The notes beneath the pieces were generated by a model that saw only the letters and a list, made by a program, of their open reading frames with translations, did no database searches and was not told the origin of the DNA. Made by a program: the position numbers and the translations under genes. A stretch of 64,000 bases of DNA from Fragum whitleyi (Eukaryota > Mollusca > Bivalvia > Cardiida > Cardiidae): contig OX411556.1 of NCBI GenBank assembly GCA_948146395.1, positions 26,050,596 to 26,114,595 on the forward strand, given 5' to 3'. Position 1 is the stretch's first letter. Each line of letters opens with the position of its first letter. This document shows, in pieces, positions 12,081 to 25,004 of this stretch.

Positions 12081-12246
12081 TTAAGGTAGTAGACCCATAA
12101 AAAGTTTTGCAATGTCTCAAAAATAATGAACTTTAACAGTGTTAACCGAGGTTTCCTAATGATTTTCATTAGGAAACCTCGGTCAACATTGTGAAAGATC
12201 ATATGTTCCGAAATGTTGCGGAACTATTACGGATCTACTACCTTAA
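12081..12246. mobile_element. Family F2 foldback MITE with TTAA ends
   Basis: Starts ttaaggtagtagaccc and ends ggatctactaccttaa. The inner palindrome gttaaccgaggtttcctaat and its inverted copy meet at 'gattttcatt'. The first and last four bases are TTAA. Confidence 0.8.
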
Positions 12247-12299
12247 GTAATGCAAAAACTTTGCAATCTGCTTGATATCGGAAAGTTTCAGAAGACATA

Positions 12300-12480
12300 G
12301 AGGATAATCGTTTGTTTCAGTGTAAGATCGATTTATATTTCATTGAGTGAACAAAAACAGCTATATTTTCACGAGTGGCAGAGCCACGAGTGAAAATATA
12401 GCTTTTGTTGTTCACGAAATGAAATATTAATCAATCTTATACGAAAAACAAACGATTATTCTATTTCTTTAATGCGAAAA
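12300..12480. mobile_element. Foldback element, family F7
   Basis: Arms 'tgtaagatcgatttatatttcattgagtgaac' and 'gttcacgaaatgaaatattaatcaatctta' surround a tight hairpin, ctatattttcacgagtggca and its inverted copy. Relatives lie at about 18500-18670 and, more decayed, 33480-33720. Confidence 0.6.
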
Positions 12481-12817
12481 TGAGACAAAATGTAAAATTT
12501 CTAGGACATAATCTCGTAAAGCGCGTCATTTTGCGCGTGATTGCTATGCAACGTTCATTGTGACGTCACTTATTTCGCCCCGCATAGATGACGTCAGATA
12601 GGATGAAATGCACAAAAGCAGGATATAAGTTTTTGATAATCTGTCTGCTTTTGTGGTGAGATTATCAAGTGATAATCTACAGTTATTTCTCGATAAACCA
12701 TAGAAAAGCATTAAAGAAATTCTCATAAATGGGCTTAAGCAAACATATGAATTCGTTTTCTACTCGATTTGTCGTAGCAGTAATGAACTGTCGTGTAAGC
12801 ACTACGCCATTATCTTA

Positions 12818-14085
12818 AATGAGTGAGAGCAGCTCGTTTTGGGTGAAATTCAAGGTAGGTAATCCAATACACAGGGTATAACGTGCCACGCCGACACCAG
12901 AAGGTTCATGGACACCTGATCGATTTTTTCGATACGGAACTAACGGTGGGGCAAGTTTTTGACTGATTTGTAAACCAAAATAATCATTTTCATTTCAATT
13001 TTTAGTATCACTGTCGAGATAAATGGTTCTTCTTTTAGGAAATAAAAGGGGAGGGTAACAACTAAGCAAAATGAGCGAGTTCTAGCCCTAGGAGAGGGTG
13101 AATTTGCTCGATTTTTAGGTTTGTCATTAATTTTTTGTCAAACAACCTGACTATTCCTCATTGTTTGTGTTTGTCTAAGAGCATATATGTATCCTCTACA
13201 CACATTCCAAATTTCTCGGCAAAAGATCCACATAAAGCGAAGATATTCGTACTTATATTGGCCTGGGTAGCGAAAAATACGATAACTAGACACCCCCTGA
13301 ATTTTTTTCGATTGGAATTCGACACCAGAATTTGTGATAGGGGGTGTCTTGTTATCATATTTTCCGCTACCCCGGCCAATAAAAGTACGAATATCTTCGC
13401 TTTATGTGGATCTTTCGCCGAGAAATTTGGTATGCGTGTAGAGGATACATAAATGCTCTTAGACAATCACAAGCAATTAAGAATAGTCAGGTTGTTTGAC
13501 AAAAAATTAATGACAAACCTAAAAAACAAGCAAAGTCACTTACTCCTAGGGCTAGAACTCGCTCATTTGGCTTAGTTTTTACCCTCTACTTTTATTTCCT
13601 AAAAGAAGAACCATTTATCTCGACAGTGATACTAAAAATTGAAATGAAAATGATTATTTCGGTTTATAAATAAGTCAAAAAGTTGCTCCACCGTTAGTTC
13701 CGTATCGAAAAAATCGATCAGGTGTCCACGAACCTTCTGGTGTCGGCGTGGCACGTTATACCCTGTGCAATATAGCTTATTTTGTTCAGGATGAACATAA
13801 TTATTTATATTTATTACCTCCCTTTAATAAAATTTGCATACTTGTTCTATACAAAGCTTCCACTTTCTTCAGGAACCAATCAGACGCTTATGATTTCAAT
13901 TATGTTCGTGAAATCGCGATTTTTTTCTAGCTATATTTATTTTGAAAGTAGTTATTGATCTTATATCTTTCCGTCATTTTGAGCGTTTTTTAATGTTTTG
14001 AATGAGTGTAGGGAATGAATGAATTTGGCGCTGAGCGAGTAATTCGGAATGGCCTTGATCGAGACGAATACCAATTTTACTGTAG
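12818..14085 (+). mobile_element. Family F1 element interrupted by the 898-bp foldback
   Basis: The left part (gagagcagctcgttttggg to 'aggtaatccaata') and the right part ('caatatagcttattttgttcaggatgaac' to 'ggaatggccttgatcgagacg') together make one F1 copy. The segment between them is the younger foldback, so the order of insertion can be read directly. Confidence 0.65.
12870..13767. mobile_element. 898-bp near-perfect foldback element with 5-bp target duplication
   Basis: Starts cacagggtataacgtgccac and ends with its exact inverse; the arms are about 420 bp each and pair nearly throughout. It is flanked by caata at 12865-12869 and again at 13768-13772. Because the arms mirror each other, near-identical 100-residue ORFs appear on both strands at 13135-13466; these are shadows. 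CAC..GTG ends with a 5-bp duplication resemble Transib-type elements, but that assignment is only a guess. No transposase is present. Confidence 0.85.
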
Positions 14086-14976
14086 ATCTCGAGAAAAACT
14101 TTGCCTTTTTGGCTTTGACGGACAAAGTGTTTATGAGTTATTAAAAGCTAGTTCAAACACTTTCTTCTCAACAATCAAAACTATCTCATTACTCTTAATT
14201 AAATCATCAACCGTCCACTTCGTATTTCTTATTGATGTTTTCTTTCACAATTTCACAGGATATTCCGATATTGAACAAGTACAGACACTGTCTTCAATTA
14301 TGTTGATGAGGTCAAGGCTGACTAATCAGAGGGGAAAGATTGTTTGAAATTCTACTTTGTTAAAAAAAAAACAATAATAATTATAAGGAATGCATTTTTT
14401 CAAGAAAGGGTGTTAAATAGCCATTCAAATTTAATATGAAATACGAGATTTTTTAGGGGGAAAAGGAGGACAGGCTTTGGTGATTTCAAATTCAACTACT
14501 TCTGAGCAGTTTTAAGAACATGCACTTGTTTAACTTAATATGTAAGCACGAGATATACTTGACATGTACAATTTCAGAAATCCTTTGATGCGAGAAAGGG
14601 TCATTCCATTTTGCATTTACCAGAGCTCGCAAAACATTACATTTTCGGTTTTCTGCATGATGAATAACCAAAAACCTGAATCTTTTAGTCGCTACGAGGC
14701 ATTATACATGGATACCGGTGAAATTTAGACAGTTCTCATTGAAGTTTACTGTCAAAAGCTTTGTTTAGTTTTTCATCCATATATATATCTACTTTTTATC
14801 CTGAGTGCCAATTTAACAACTTCCTATTTACGTGATCTTGTTATAATAAATAACATATACTTGTCACACATATTTGCGAAAATATTCCAATCACATATTA
14901 AGTTACTTTTTAGTGTATCGCTACTGGAAAGAATAAAATATAGCTAAATCCATTCAGCATCATTGATGATTAGAAA

Positions 14977-15565
14977 TTATAATATGACCTACGTCGCCGG
15001 GTTGAAATAACCTCGTTGAATATTTTTGATATTACACGGGTGTTATTACACTAATGGAATAACTATGCAAATGAGCTCAGGGCGAATAGCAACGCTATTT
15101 TGTAACCGCAAAAATGACGTCATAATCTATATATTGTGACGTCATTTTTAAACGGCGTTATAAGTTTTGCGGAATATTGAAACGTTGAATTTCAAGAATT
15201 TTGAAGATTTTTCGCAGAAAGTCGGGTCATATCATAAATAGAATTTCAAATTTGTGCTCATAAAATACAGAATTTATTAAACTCGTCATCTATGAACAGA
15301 TAGAGTACAAATTTGAAATTCTATTTATGATATGACCTGAAATTCCAGAAATGTACCCTTTCATATTTCTTCGCGAAACATATAACGTCGTTTGCGAATT
15401 GACGTCATCAAATGCACTATGATGCCATTTTCTCTGTAAAAATATAGCGTTGCTATACGTTTTTGGCTCTTTTGCATAGTTAATACACTAGTGTATTAAC
15501 ACCCGTGTTATATCAAAAATATTTTACGCGGTTATTACGCTCCCGCGACGTAGGTCATATTATAG
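14977..15565. mobile_element. Family F3 foldback element, full palindromic copy
   Basis: Left end tataatatgacctacgtcgc, right end the inverse. Inner blocks include 'gatattacacgggtgttattacactaatgg' and, at the centre, 'gaatttattaaactcgtcatctatgaacag'. This copy has both arms; most other copies at 28791, 39953, 47320, 53944, 55600 and 57271 have one good arm plus the central hairpin. Confidence 0.75.
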
Positions 15566-15599
15566 AATTGTCAATGATATGGACCGCTGAATAAAACAA

Positions 15600-15990
15600 G
15601 ATGACCATGATGGTCCTATATCGCTCACCTTCGTATCTTTGTCTAAATCAGGAATTATCCAATTTTCCAGCAAAAGTCGTCTTGTACCTGACCAAGTTTC
15701 ATGAAGACTAGACCATATTTGTGGCATCGAGAGTGTAAACAAGCAAATTGTCATTAAAACTCCTTTTCTCGTGATATGGCAAGGATCCTTCCCATTTTCA
15801 AAAGAGTTCATCATTGTGACCTATCAAACATTCTGACCAAGTTTCATGATGATTGGACAATATTTGTGACCTCTAGAGTGTCAACACTTGAATTGTTGAC
15901 GTCTGACGACGACCGAGGCACGACGTACGATAGACGACGTACATTCAATGATCACAAAAGCTCACCTTGAGTGCGATGTGCTAAGGTTAG
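15600..15990. repeat. Dispersed repeat ending in a 'gctcacctt' motif
   Basis: Contains repeated phrases such as 'gaccaagtttcatga' (twice) and a cgtctgacgacgaccgaggc segment followed by 'cacaaaagctcaccttgagtgcgatgtgc'. This is like the gctcacctgagc-ended elements at 913, 25525 and 37248. It produces non-coding ORFs on both strands. Confidence 0.5.
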
Positions 15991-16414
15991 CTTAAAATTG
16001 ATGCTTGTGCATTCGTTTCTCAGGAATAAAAAGGTCATTTGGTTCTATACAAATCGTTATGCTGGATACTTTTCAATCAAGTGTCGCGACCAAACTCTCT
16101 CGACACAGGAAGACAAATAAGCTGTTTACTGCTGTCGGCATTTCCTTATAGACAAATTAATGCCCTCTTCTTATACAAAGATCGTATGAATTATTCAGTG
16201 TTGCCATATCGTCGTTTGGAAAATATGGCTTATGTCCTTAGAATAAATATTTCATGTTTGTTCCTTTAATTTCTTAAAAATCTAAAAAAGTAAAGAAAGA
16301 AAATACAAAGAAGAGCACCAAATTCTAATGCTAACGCGCATTGCTTGAGTACAGGTCAGTGAATATAAATATCCTCTGCAAAAAATGGTTTATACAGTAG
16401 ATAACATCGTGAAA

Positions 16415-16835
16415 TTGCCAAGGTGAATGACTTTTAAACGATTTCAGAATGATATTGAATGAGTAAGGAGAGTGAGTTTTGAATTAAATTTCTGGGAGAT
16501 AATTCAATGTCGCTTATTTCGTCCAGTGTGGGCGAAATTAGCGATATTTATTACCCCCGCCCCCTAAAACATATACATGTTTTCCAATTGATGTGTCTTC
16601 TAGAACCAACCGGTTGCTTTGAAATTGACACCAGCCAAATAATCACGAATAATTTTTATCAATTTCAATAAATTGTTGATCGTTTTGTTCGATTTCGAAT
16701 TGATTTTAACGATTTCGTGGCGTTTCTGAGTAAATTTGGTAGGTGTTTGGAATGAATGAATAGAAAGCTGAGTGAGCTATTTAGACTTGTTTCGATCGAG
16801 GTGAATGTCAATTTCACGATGTCGTTAACTGTAAT
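16415..16835 (+). mobile_element. Family F1 MITE-like element
   Basis: Runs from 'gtgaaattgccaaggtgaatgac' to 'gatcgaggtgaatgtcaatttcacgatgtcgttaactg', showing the inverted ends clearly. The central part contains 'ccggttgctttgaaattgacaccagcc', which is shared in inverse with the fragment at 29965-30165. Confidence 0.7.
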
Positions 16836-17044
16836 ATGTCGTATAGCTTAAAATCTTTGATTTTCAGAATTGCTCTTTGAATACTTAGAATTTATTCAGA
16901 GTTGCAAGGCTATCTAACCTCAATGATATCATTAAACCAAAACTAAAAAAGGTAACAAGATAAGTTATCCAATTTCCTCTCTTTATGTTATGTATTTGCG
17001 ATTAAGTATCCTTTAGTTTGTCTTCTCTACACCATTTATCCTAA

Positions 17045-17500
17045 CCCGTAGGAAAACAGTTAGTAGCATCGTGAAATGGACATTCGCCTCAATCAAAACC
17101 ATTCTAAATCGCTCACTCAGCGCTCCATTTATTCCAAACACTAACTCAAATCTTTCAAAAACGCTCAAACGCATTGAAAAAATTGAAAAAAATAGAATCA
17201 ACAACGTCATTCAAAATAAATTTGAATAGAGAAAAATCACGATTACACTGATATAATTCAAATTGTAAGCATCCAATAGGTTCTTGAAGAAATAAGATGA
17301 TGTCTATAGAACTTGAATGCTTATTTAATTAAAGGGAGGTGATCGATATCGCTAATTTTAATCATCCTAACAAAATTTGCGATATTAGATGACCTCCAAT
17401 TAAATTAACTGAAAACTCGCTCCACACATTGAATCAATCTCATTCCTTAATCATTCCAAGATCATTCACCTTGTTAATTTCACGATGTTGTAAACTGTAA
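17045..17500 (-). mobile_element. Family F1 MITE-like element
   Basis: Inverse-orientation copy from 'agcatcgtgaaatggacattcgcctcaatc' to 'ttcaccttgttaatttcacgatgttgtaaactg'. The central foldback around 'gatatcgctaattttaatcatcctaac' is preserved. Confidence 0.7.
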
Positions 17501-18210
17501 TGTATTACGATTTTGTTTGCGATTAAGTATGCTTTAGTTTTTCTTCTCTACACCATTTATCCTAGCCCGCAGGCAACATGTTTTGTATTACGGTGATCTT
17601 CGTGAAATGGGTTGTCCTGTAATATAACTGACAGTAATACAATTACAGGACAGTGTTCACGACATTTTTCCACTCATCATATGCCACTCAACCCACTTGA
17701 CATAGCTAGACGTGTAGGCAATTTACCGTTTCTTCCCCTCGTGGAGACAATATAAACAAGGAGGTCTCAGACTGTAAACAGAGGAAATAATGATGAAAGG
17801 ATTTTAGTCTGAAGAATGATGTCTTTTGGCAGCGACTATGCGTATTTTTTCATATCAATTGCCAGGTTTTTAAAATGCAAACTAGCAAAACACGTAATAA
17901 TAAAAGAGATAAAGTATCATTCCTATTTCCGAAAAAAACAGATAAGTGGGCACGAAAACAGTTGTTGAGAATTTTAACAGATGTGTTCTTTTTCACGGAC
18001 CTGTAGTTCAAGGTCTAAGACCAATTTGGTATATTTATTCTGTCAATAGATGAAAAATGGTGAAAGAGAAAGGATATGCAAAAATATTTATTGAATACTT
18101 TTTGATTGGTTTATCGAAAAATAACGGTATATTATCACTTGACCATCTCACCGCCAAACCAATGAAATTATCAAAAAAAATAAACCCAACTTTCGTTCAT
18201 TTCATCCTGT

Positions 18211-18388
18211 TTAAGGTAGTGGACCCGTAATAAATCTTCGACTTTTCAAAAGAGACTTTCAAAACTCACGATCTTTAACGATGTTGACAAAGGTTTCCTA
18301 ATAAAAATCATTAGGAAACCTCGGTAAACACTGTTTAAGTTCATTACTTCCAAAATGTTGAGGAACTATTACTGGTCCACTACCTTAA
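18211..18388. mobile_element. Family F2 foldback MITE with TTAA ends
   Basis: Starts ttaaggtagtggaccc and ends ggtccactaccttaa, with the family's gaggtttcctaat hairpin in the middle. It is slightly longer than the sister copies. Confidence 0.78.
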
Positions 18389-18499
18389 CGTTATGTGAGC
18401 GGAGCCTAACAAACACAATTTTTGTTGAGTCATGATGGTGTTGCTAAGCAATTACGTGAAAAATGACGCGCTTTAAGTTAATTTTCTCAATCTTTTCAC

Positions 18500-18670
18500 A
18501 GCTCTTCCCTTTAAGCAATAAAGCATCGATTGATATATTATTTCGTGAACAACTAAAGCTTTATTTTCAAACGTGGTGCCATCGCGCGTGAAAATACGAT
18601 TTTTATTGTTCACTCAATAAAATATAAATCGATCTTTCACTGAAACAAACGATTATCCTCTATATCTAAT
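18500..18670. mobile_element. Foldback element, family F7
   Basis: Same layout as the copy at 12300: 'attatttcgtgaacaactaaagc' pairs with 'gttcactcaataaaatat', around a hairpin near cgtggtgccatcgcgcgtg. Confidence 0.55.
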
Positions 18671-18796
18671 GGAATCAAAAAGGAAGTGATCTGTTATCCG
18701 GAAAAAATACCTGAATTATGTGACTTTGTAATTTCAGCTGTCTTACCCAGATCACAGAAAACGAACAATCTTTGACTAATCCGAAATCAACACAAA

Positions 18797-19005
18797 TCTT
18801 TTGTTTGTTTGTTTGTTTGTTTGTTTGTTTGTTTGTTTGACTGTTTGTTTGAATGGGGTTTTACGCCGCTTTCAACAATTTTTCAATTATTATGCTGGGG
18901 CATAATGGATTGCTGGTATTTTCTCACACCATTACCACTATAGCATCCTTTCCTAGCTCCCAGCTATTACATACAGATGATCTACCCATTGGTGGGAAAC
19001 TAAAA
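18797..19005 (-). mobile_element. SINE fragment with (TTTG)n end
   Basis: A ttTGTTTG microsatellite (about 18800-18850) is followed by 'ggggttttacgccgctttcaacaattttt', 'atcctttcctagct' and 'ctacccattggtggg'. These match in order the body of the full SINE at 60702-60983. The tRNA-like head is missing. Confidence 0.65.
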
Positions 19006-19675
19006 CAAATCTAACTGTTCATTCATTGTACAACGTGAAATTTAAAAAAAAAGAGAATGTAAAATAGTGTAAAAAATGAGAAAAAAAGAAATTGTTTGAA
19101 ACAAGCAAATTCTCTCTTTTCCACAATGTTATCCCACATTATTGAATTATCAGTCCTTAAAATTCCAGTTTCTATTAGTAAATCAGCATTGCCATATCTG
19201 TCACAAACAGAAAAAAAAACAATACAAGAGCTAGTTTATACACAAGATAGTACTGCATATATTTTACATGATAACAATGGCACCCATTTTTCTGTTAGTC
19301 GTCAAAAAGAAAAAAAAAACTCTCTCATTGGAACTGGAAAAATATTTTAAAGCATTTTTTGTTAGCTGCATTGCCCATGTTACCATTTCATCCGAAACCT
19401 TTTCTAGAGCGTCGACTAAAATCACCACCGACAAAGGTAATAGAGAACTGAAGAAATGCTTTAAGATTTGTAGGAATGATGATGACATACATTGGTCGAC
19501 ATTTATAGTTTAAGTGATCTAAATTCCATTCGATTTTTCAGCAGGACTTTGATAACCAAAAACTTAAAGGTCGTGATTGCAATACATCCTCTCATATCTT
19601 ATAAAGAGACGGTTGGTATCTTTGTATGTCGAGCGACCTCAATCAGACTCTAACAGGCCACGACTCAGAATTAAA

Positions 19676-19925
19676 ATCAGGGCCCGAGGTTATAAAACTT
19701 TTTTCGTTCTCGATTCAATTTTTTCTCAAATTAATACTTGAAATTAAAGCTGTAATTGTGCTGTTTTACGAATATAAATGTATGAACATAAAAGATGATA
19801 TTAATAAGTTGTTTTAAATAACAACTTATTAATGTTATCTTTTATTTTCAAAAAATTATCTAAATTAAAAATTTGAAAAAAAAATCTCTGTTGAGCCTGA
19901 GATAGGGTTTATAACCCCGGGCCCT
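19676..19925. mobile_element. Foldback element, family F4
   Basis: Left end 'gggcccgaggttataaaac', right end 'gtttataaccccgggccc', meeting at aagttgttttaaataacaactt. A second, more diverged copy lies at 41038-41275. Confidence 0.65.
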
Positions 19926-20642
19926 GATCTGTTAGGTGTTGACATAGACCGAATTTAAGAGGAAGTGTTTTGAATTTCCCTTGCACGGTGACACGCGTCT
20001 TGAACACGATATATTTGACAAAAATGCGATTTGTTGACAATAAACCCCTTATCACGAGGAAATTAGATTCTAGACCCACATGCACGAAAATGAGCATTTG
20101 TGTCGGTGGAGAAATTTTTATGTGCAATTCCTTTGATGAATAGAGGTTGGGATTTTATTTTTGGGAAATGTAGGCCAACTCTAGTGTTTGGGTCAAAGAA
20201 GAAAATCTGCATTTCATTCTTAAGAGACGTGGACTTAACCTGATATAAACTCTGTTCAAGACGACAGGGTGCTGACTTTTTTATTTGGATTATCTTGAAA
20301 TCTCAATGACGCAACGTCAAAAAAATTCTTCTGGTGATCCTCGAGACTAAAGACAAACGGTTGTTTGAGAAATAAATCTCACAGCGCGCAAAACATAAGA
20401 TCGGAGACAGCGTTTAATTTTTGGTCACTTATGCAGCCCGCTGCTGACAAATGATTGTTTTAAAATCCTATTCAGTTAATTTTTCATTTAGTTTGTTACA
20501 ACCCGTTTTGAAATAATCCCCCGTTTTGTGATACGTAATATCAAAGTGGATTGACATGGCAAAATATCCTTGAAATCGTATTTCATTTCGATACCAACTC
20601 GTTATAAATCAACAACCCGTATTTGAAATAAATAGTTACAAG

Positions 20643-20643
<1 letters not shown>

Positions 20644-20683
<40 letters not shown>
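20644..20683. repeat. (ACA)n microsatellite
   Basis: About 13 uninterrupted acaaca units. Confidence 0.9.
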
Positions 20684-21600
20684 TGTTGAATGATCTGTTT
20701 AGGAAAATTTGGTGAATGAGACTTATGACACTTTTTGAAAGTCACAAATTCGTGCGTTGACAAATGTAAAACTTTCTAGTTCTCGGTTGATCCGATCCAG
20801 TTTTTCTCAAAACTGAAATGAAATGGTCTTCCAACAATTTCATGTTTTTTTTTAAATCCTCCGATGGGCTGCGCTTGAATAAAATATGGATATAATTTGA
20901 ATATTTTATAAAGAACCGAATACTCCTAAAGAAATTTGTTTCTTTGGAAAATATCTAAGTCTGCCAAAAGAAATTATTAATTGATGTTTTTGACACATTT
21001 ACAGTTCCTACAAGACAGTTTTGTTGTAGGTAGATTTTAATTTAATATAATCGAATCAGTTAACAATTTCCTTAAACATGATTTATTTTTCACATCATGA
21101 ATCAATCAAGCTAAAACTTAGCGAGGATGTTGAGGGAAGCTCTACTAAAATTGTTAAAAGATTAAGGATGTAGAAGCGGAACCGACGTTTGGCAGTGCCG
21201 ATGAGTTGTCGTAAATTTAATTTGATCGTTTTTTTACTCTAAATTTTAAGACAAATAATAAAAATATATTCTTATTTTGATTTGTAGTTCAATCTTTTTA
21301 TTTTTTGTTCTATTTCATAGCTTTTTTAACAGATGATCGTTTACGACTAACCAAACCCGGTTTATGATATAATTGTAGTCCGCATCATTAAAGCGTTTGG
21401 GTTTTGAGCTCGTGATTTTTAAAGCAATAAAGAAAGCGTCCATTGAATGTTATCGATCAAAACATATTTCTGCCAAACACGGATAAAACCCGAGTTTCCC
21501 TTGAAAACAACCGAAGTACAAAATGATAGACTCGTGGCATGTTCCGACGAAATTCAAGTGAACTAAAGCAATGCACTTGGTGTAAGCTCTCGTTTGTAAA

Positions 21601-21772
21601 ATGCCTGTAACGCCAAATTTAACGACGGACTCAATGACCTCGGTGCAGTTTGATATTCTTGTCAGCGATGCAATGTCACATCAAGCACGGGGTACACGGT
21701 GGAAAGGAGGGTCGTCTAGCCTGATTGAACCAACTGTCGAATTTTATCATCAGCTCATTGTCTTAACAGGTA
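21601..21772 (+). CDS. Unrecognised candidate gene, possible first exon
   Basis: ATG opens a 57-codon frame (MPVTPNLTTDSMTSVQFDIL and on to HQLIVLTG) that reaches a donor, ACAG|GTATTC, in phase 1. Residue composition is protein-like and less AT-driven than the surrounding ORFs. If spliced to 23345 it gives the continuous segment LIVLTV-NFVVTGDK. I do not recognise the product, and there is no domain call. It could be chance. Confidence 0.35.
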
Positions 21773-23344
21773 TTCTTTTGTAATTGATTTAATGACTTTC
21801 ACCTTTGTACCAGTAACATCTCGTGCAGTTTGCAAATTTTCTTCTTGATTTCAACATTATGATTATAATTTTGTGATCATTTTTTTTTTTTTTTTGGCAC
21901 GGGGGGGGGGAATAATTGGGTATCTGTCAGCAGCGAATTTTACTTGCAAAATGATTTCATGCCTTGCATCAATAAGATCATGGGCATGCATTTTCTTTTG
22001 GTGGCCTGTCTGAACACCAAAAATAGACTGTCTTTCGTGCCAGTATGTTGAAATGTTGAAAGTTTCTTTTAACATGAACACTTATCAAGGGCGAACAAAT
22101 TTCTGGTCCTTACCAGTTCCAATTTTGTCATTTTTCAACTCAGCCACATTTAAAAACCAGCTCTGTGTTTCGGCTGACAAGATGTTGAAAACCGTTTTCA
22201 AATTTATATGCCCAGCTTTGCACATGCAGGTGTGTGTAAAGTGGGTATAATCTGAAAATGGTTTGCAACATGTTGTCAGTCCGAGAGGATTGGTTTCAAA
22301 TTGTGCCCGGCTGAAAAAAAAAACAACCAGACCTGTTCAGACCAAAAATAAGTTGGCCCGAAGTTACAATGCTTTTACAGGGCACTTGGCTCATAATGAG
22401 ATCATCAGGACTTGGCATATTATCTCGTTATAACCAAGTCTCATTATAACAGGGACAGACAAAAATCCACTTTTCTTTAGCTGACTATAGGAATATACAA
22501 AAGTTGTCTTATTAAAGCATAAATGAGTTGGATAACTCTTGTAATTAAATGCATATCCAGATCAGAAGCAAATATTAATAAATTTATATACGATACATTT
22601 GCGTGTAATAATAAATCTGCACGTGGAAACTGAGGGTCCCTGATCTGCGTAATGATTAAAAGAAAATAATGCGGCTTTTTCTGACAGTATAGACAAAGAT
22701 CAGCCTACACAGTTGTGCAGTCTGATCTTTGCATATACTGCCTACCTTCTGCTTGATATTTGTGTAAAAAATCTTGTGGTAATTATTTTGATGTGTCAAA
22801 AAAAAGATAATTTGTTTAAACAATTTTCATATTCATCCTCAAGAGGATGACTACCTGTTGACCCCCTGTACAGAAATCCTGGATCCGCCTCAGCTATCAT
22901 TGTTTTTTTAAGAGCTCCGCTAATCCATTTAAGATAAAATTATGAATGAACTTAAATATTTCTCCTAATAAACGTTTCCTGGAGCTATTCATAACATGGT
23001 CAGGGAGCCTATATTTAGTATGCTTTTTTGTTTTATAAAATCATTAAAATTGATGTCGTTTAGGCACTTTTCCCTTTTAATTTCGATGGATTTCCTCTAT
23101 GATTATTTAGAAGAAATATATCTCAAATTAGAGAAGTAGTCTCTAAAAGGTTCCTAAAATTTAGGCATTTGAAGTGGGTTTTCTTAGTAAGAATGTAGGG
23201 TGCTACTATTACGGAGGGCGCTATTATGAGAGGAAATATGGTATAGTATTTTTTTGTTCTAATTATAGGTTAAGAATTCCATAAAGAGATGAACCTATAG
23301 ACTAGCTATGTCCTTAGGTCTGTTTTGATGCATTTGTGAAGCAG
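21773..23344. other. No gene seen (possible intron)
   Basis: Includes a poly-T/poly-G run at about 21883-21911 and a dispersed repeat piece at 22680-22745 (cagtctgatctttgcatata). The remainder is AT-rich without supported exons. Confidence 0.45.
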
Positions 23345-23411
23345 TCAATTTTGTTGTCACTGGTGATAAGCATGAGAGAATATACATTGTCAACTCTAAC
23401 CCCTATGTGTG
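23345..23411 (+). CDS. Unrecognised candidate gene, possible internal exon
   Basis: Lies between an acceptor gtgaagcag and a strong donor TGTG|GTAAGTC. It starts in the phase left by the 21601 exon and encodes VNFVVTGDKHERIYIVNSNP and three more residues, ending in phase 2. The donor is good, the acceptor's pyrimidine tract poor. Product unknown. Confidence 0.3.
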
Positions 23412-24869
23412 GTAAGTCTTCATTTTATATATAGATCATTTTTACAGTTAGGCTCATGTAACATTTTTTTAGAATATACAGGGGTGGGGAAATACTATTT
23501 TTCTCCACTTGTCCCTGGACAAGTAAGAAAAGATTTTCTACTACAAGTTTTTTTCAGGATCAAAAGGAGTTGTTTGTTAGAATAGGATCAAAAGGAACTT
23601 GTCCACAAAAAAAAACAAGTAAATTTTGAGAAATGATTATTTAAATAAAGAAAATGCTGGAACTCAGTGTTTTCTTTTTTTAAAAAAAAACATTTCTTTC
23701 TGGCCTTTGAGGTAAACATTGGGATATTTTGATCACTCAAGATTTTTTGTTACTATTCCAAGATTTGCCTTGTCAAAAATTTGTCTACTGACAAAAAGGG
23801 AAGATATTGGATACATTTGTATTTTAGTAATTTGACTGTGACATGCCAAGTTTAAAAACCCATTGCAACTCTTGTAATTTTGAGTACTGTGTTGATGTTA
23901 AGTTTAAATCTGTTCACTTTACATTGATTGAGAAACAAGTTGTAACAACTTGAATTAGTCCCTCTCCTTTCTGCTTCCTGGAAAATTCACCAGTACTTGT
24001 ACCAAATATGTGGGCAAATGAAAGAACCAAGAATAATATCCTCTTTTGGGTATTGAACTAGGCAGTCTTTGTCAAGAAGCTGAAGCTCTACCTCTCAACC
24101 ATGGAATTAACATGGATGTTTTGTATTAGAAATCATTGGAAATACAAGAATTGCTCATATTAAGAAATTCCTCTACTCTGTACATTGTATTTTACCTCCC
24201 TACAGTAATAGAGCTAATCTTAGGATAAGTTTGAAACTTGTTGAGTGGGAATGGGTTACCATTATTAAATGTTGAAATATAATCTTTGAAAAATAAAGCA
24301 CTATGTCAAGGTAAAATGTTTGCCAGTTCAATAAAGTTGCCCCTTAAATTAGATTTTAAAATCAGGCATTTTGATTTTATTTTTTATCAAAAGGGGGGTA
24401 TCTGTGTTAAATAAACCAGAAAAATTGGTCAAATTTTCACACATTGGTCTTTTTCTTTAGGCGGTGAACTACTTGCACCAAAATTGCTTTGTCATAGTCA
24501 TTAAGTTTACAAATGCTAGATAGCTACCAAGCAAATTAATGAACAGTTTCTCTTTTTTTAGTGTACATCTATGAAGTTTGTTTATAACAGAATCCTTCTA
24601 ATTCTGCTCATGACAGTGTCCTATTGTACAGTAAGCTTTGACAGACTGCATAGACTAAGGTCAGTCTTCACAGATGTGCAGTCTGATCAAAGCCTTCTCT
24701 ATCTACTCTCTCCTGTCTAACTATTAGAAACCCTATGTTTTGTAGATTTGCCCTTTGATTGAAAATTAAAGTCAGCAGGATTAGGTTTAGGTCAGGTTAT
24801 TGTATACACTTACTGTGGTAATGATTCTTTAGTTTGTGAAAAATTGTTATTCAGAAGATTTTATTTTTC

Positions 24870-25004
24870 AGACAGAAACAAGAAATATAAATCAGCAGCA
24901 GTACAAAACTCTGACCTCTATGTATGGTGTTCCATTAAAGAAGATATCAGTAAAGGCAGCCATGCTTCCCAGAAGATTTATTGCAGAAGAATTCCTTCCA
25001 AAAT
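24870..25004 (+). CDS. Unrecognised candidate gene, possible terminal exon
   Basis: After the acceptor tatttttcag, a frame reads TETRNINQQQYKTLTSMYGV and on to AAMLPRRFIAEEFLPK, then TGA. An AATAAA follows at 25312. This needs phase 0 entry, whereas the 23345 exon leaves phase 2, so an exon is missing between them or the pieces are unrelated. Another frame through the same stretch is also open for 71 codons. Weak call. Confidence 0.28.

Larger units (their letters stand above)
19006..21600. other. Intergenic, no gene seen
   Basis: Holds a palindromic element at 19676-19925 (family F4), an (ACA)n run at about 20644-20683 and AT-rich sequence. Short ORFs at 19096-19513 lie on both strands, overlap one another and have no domain. 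Confidence 0.5.

Noticed and set aside
13135..13466. Two nearly identical ~100-residue ORFs on opposite strands
   Set aside because: A mirror effect of the long foldback element; no domain.
18800..18850. TTTG repeat and other regular short repeats as a CRISPR-like array
   Set aside because: Plain microsatellites in a eukaryotic intergenic region; no spacer structure.
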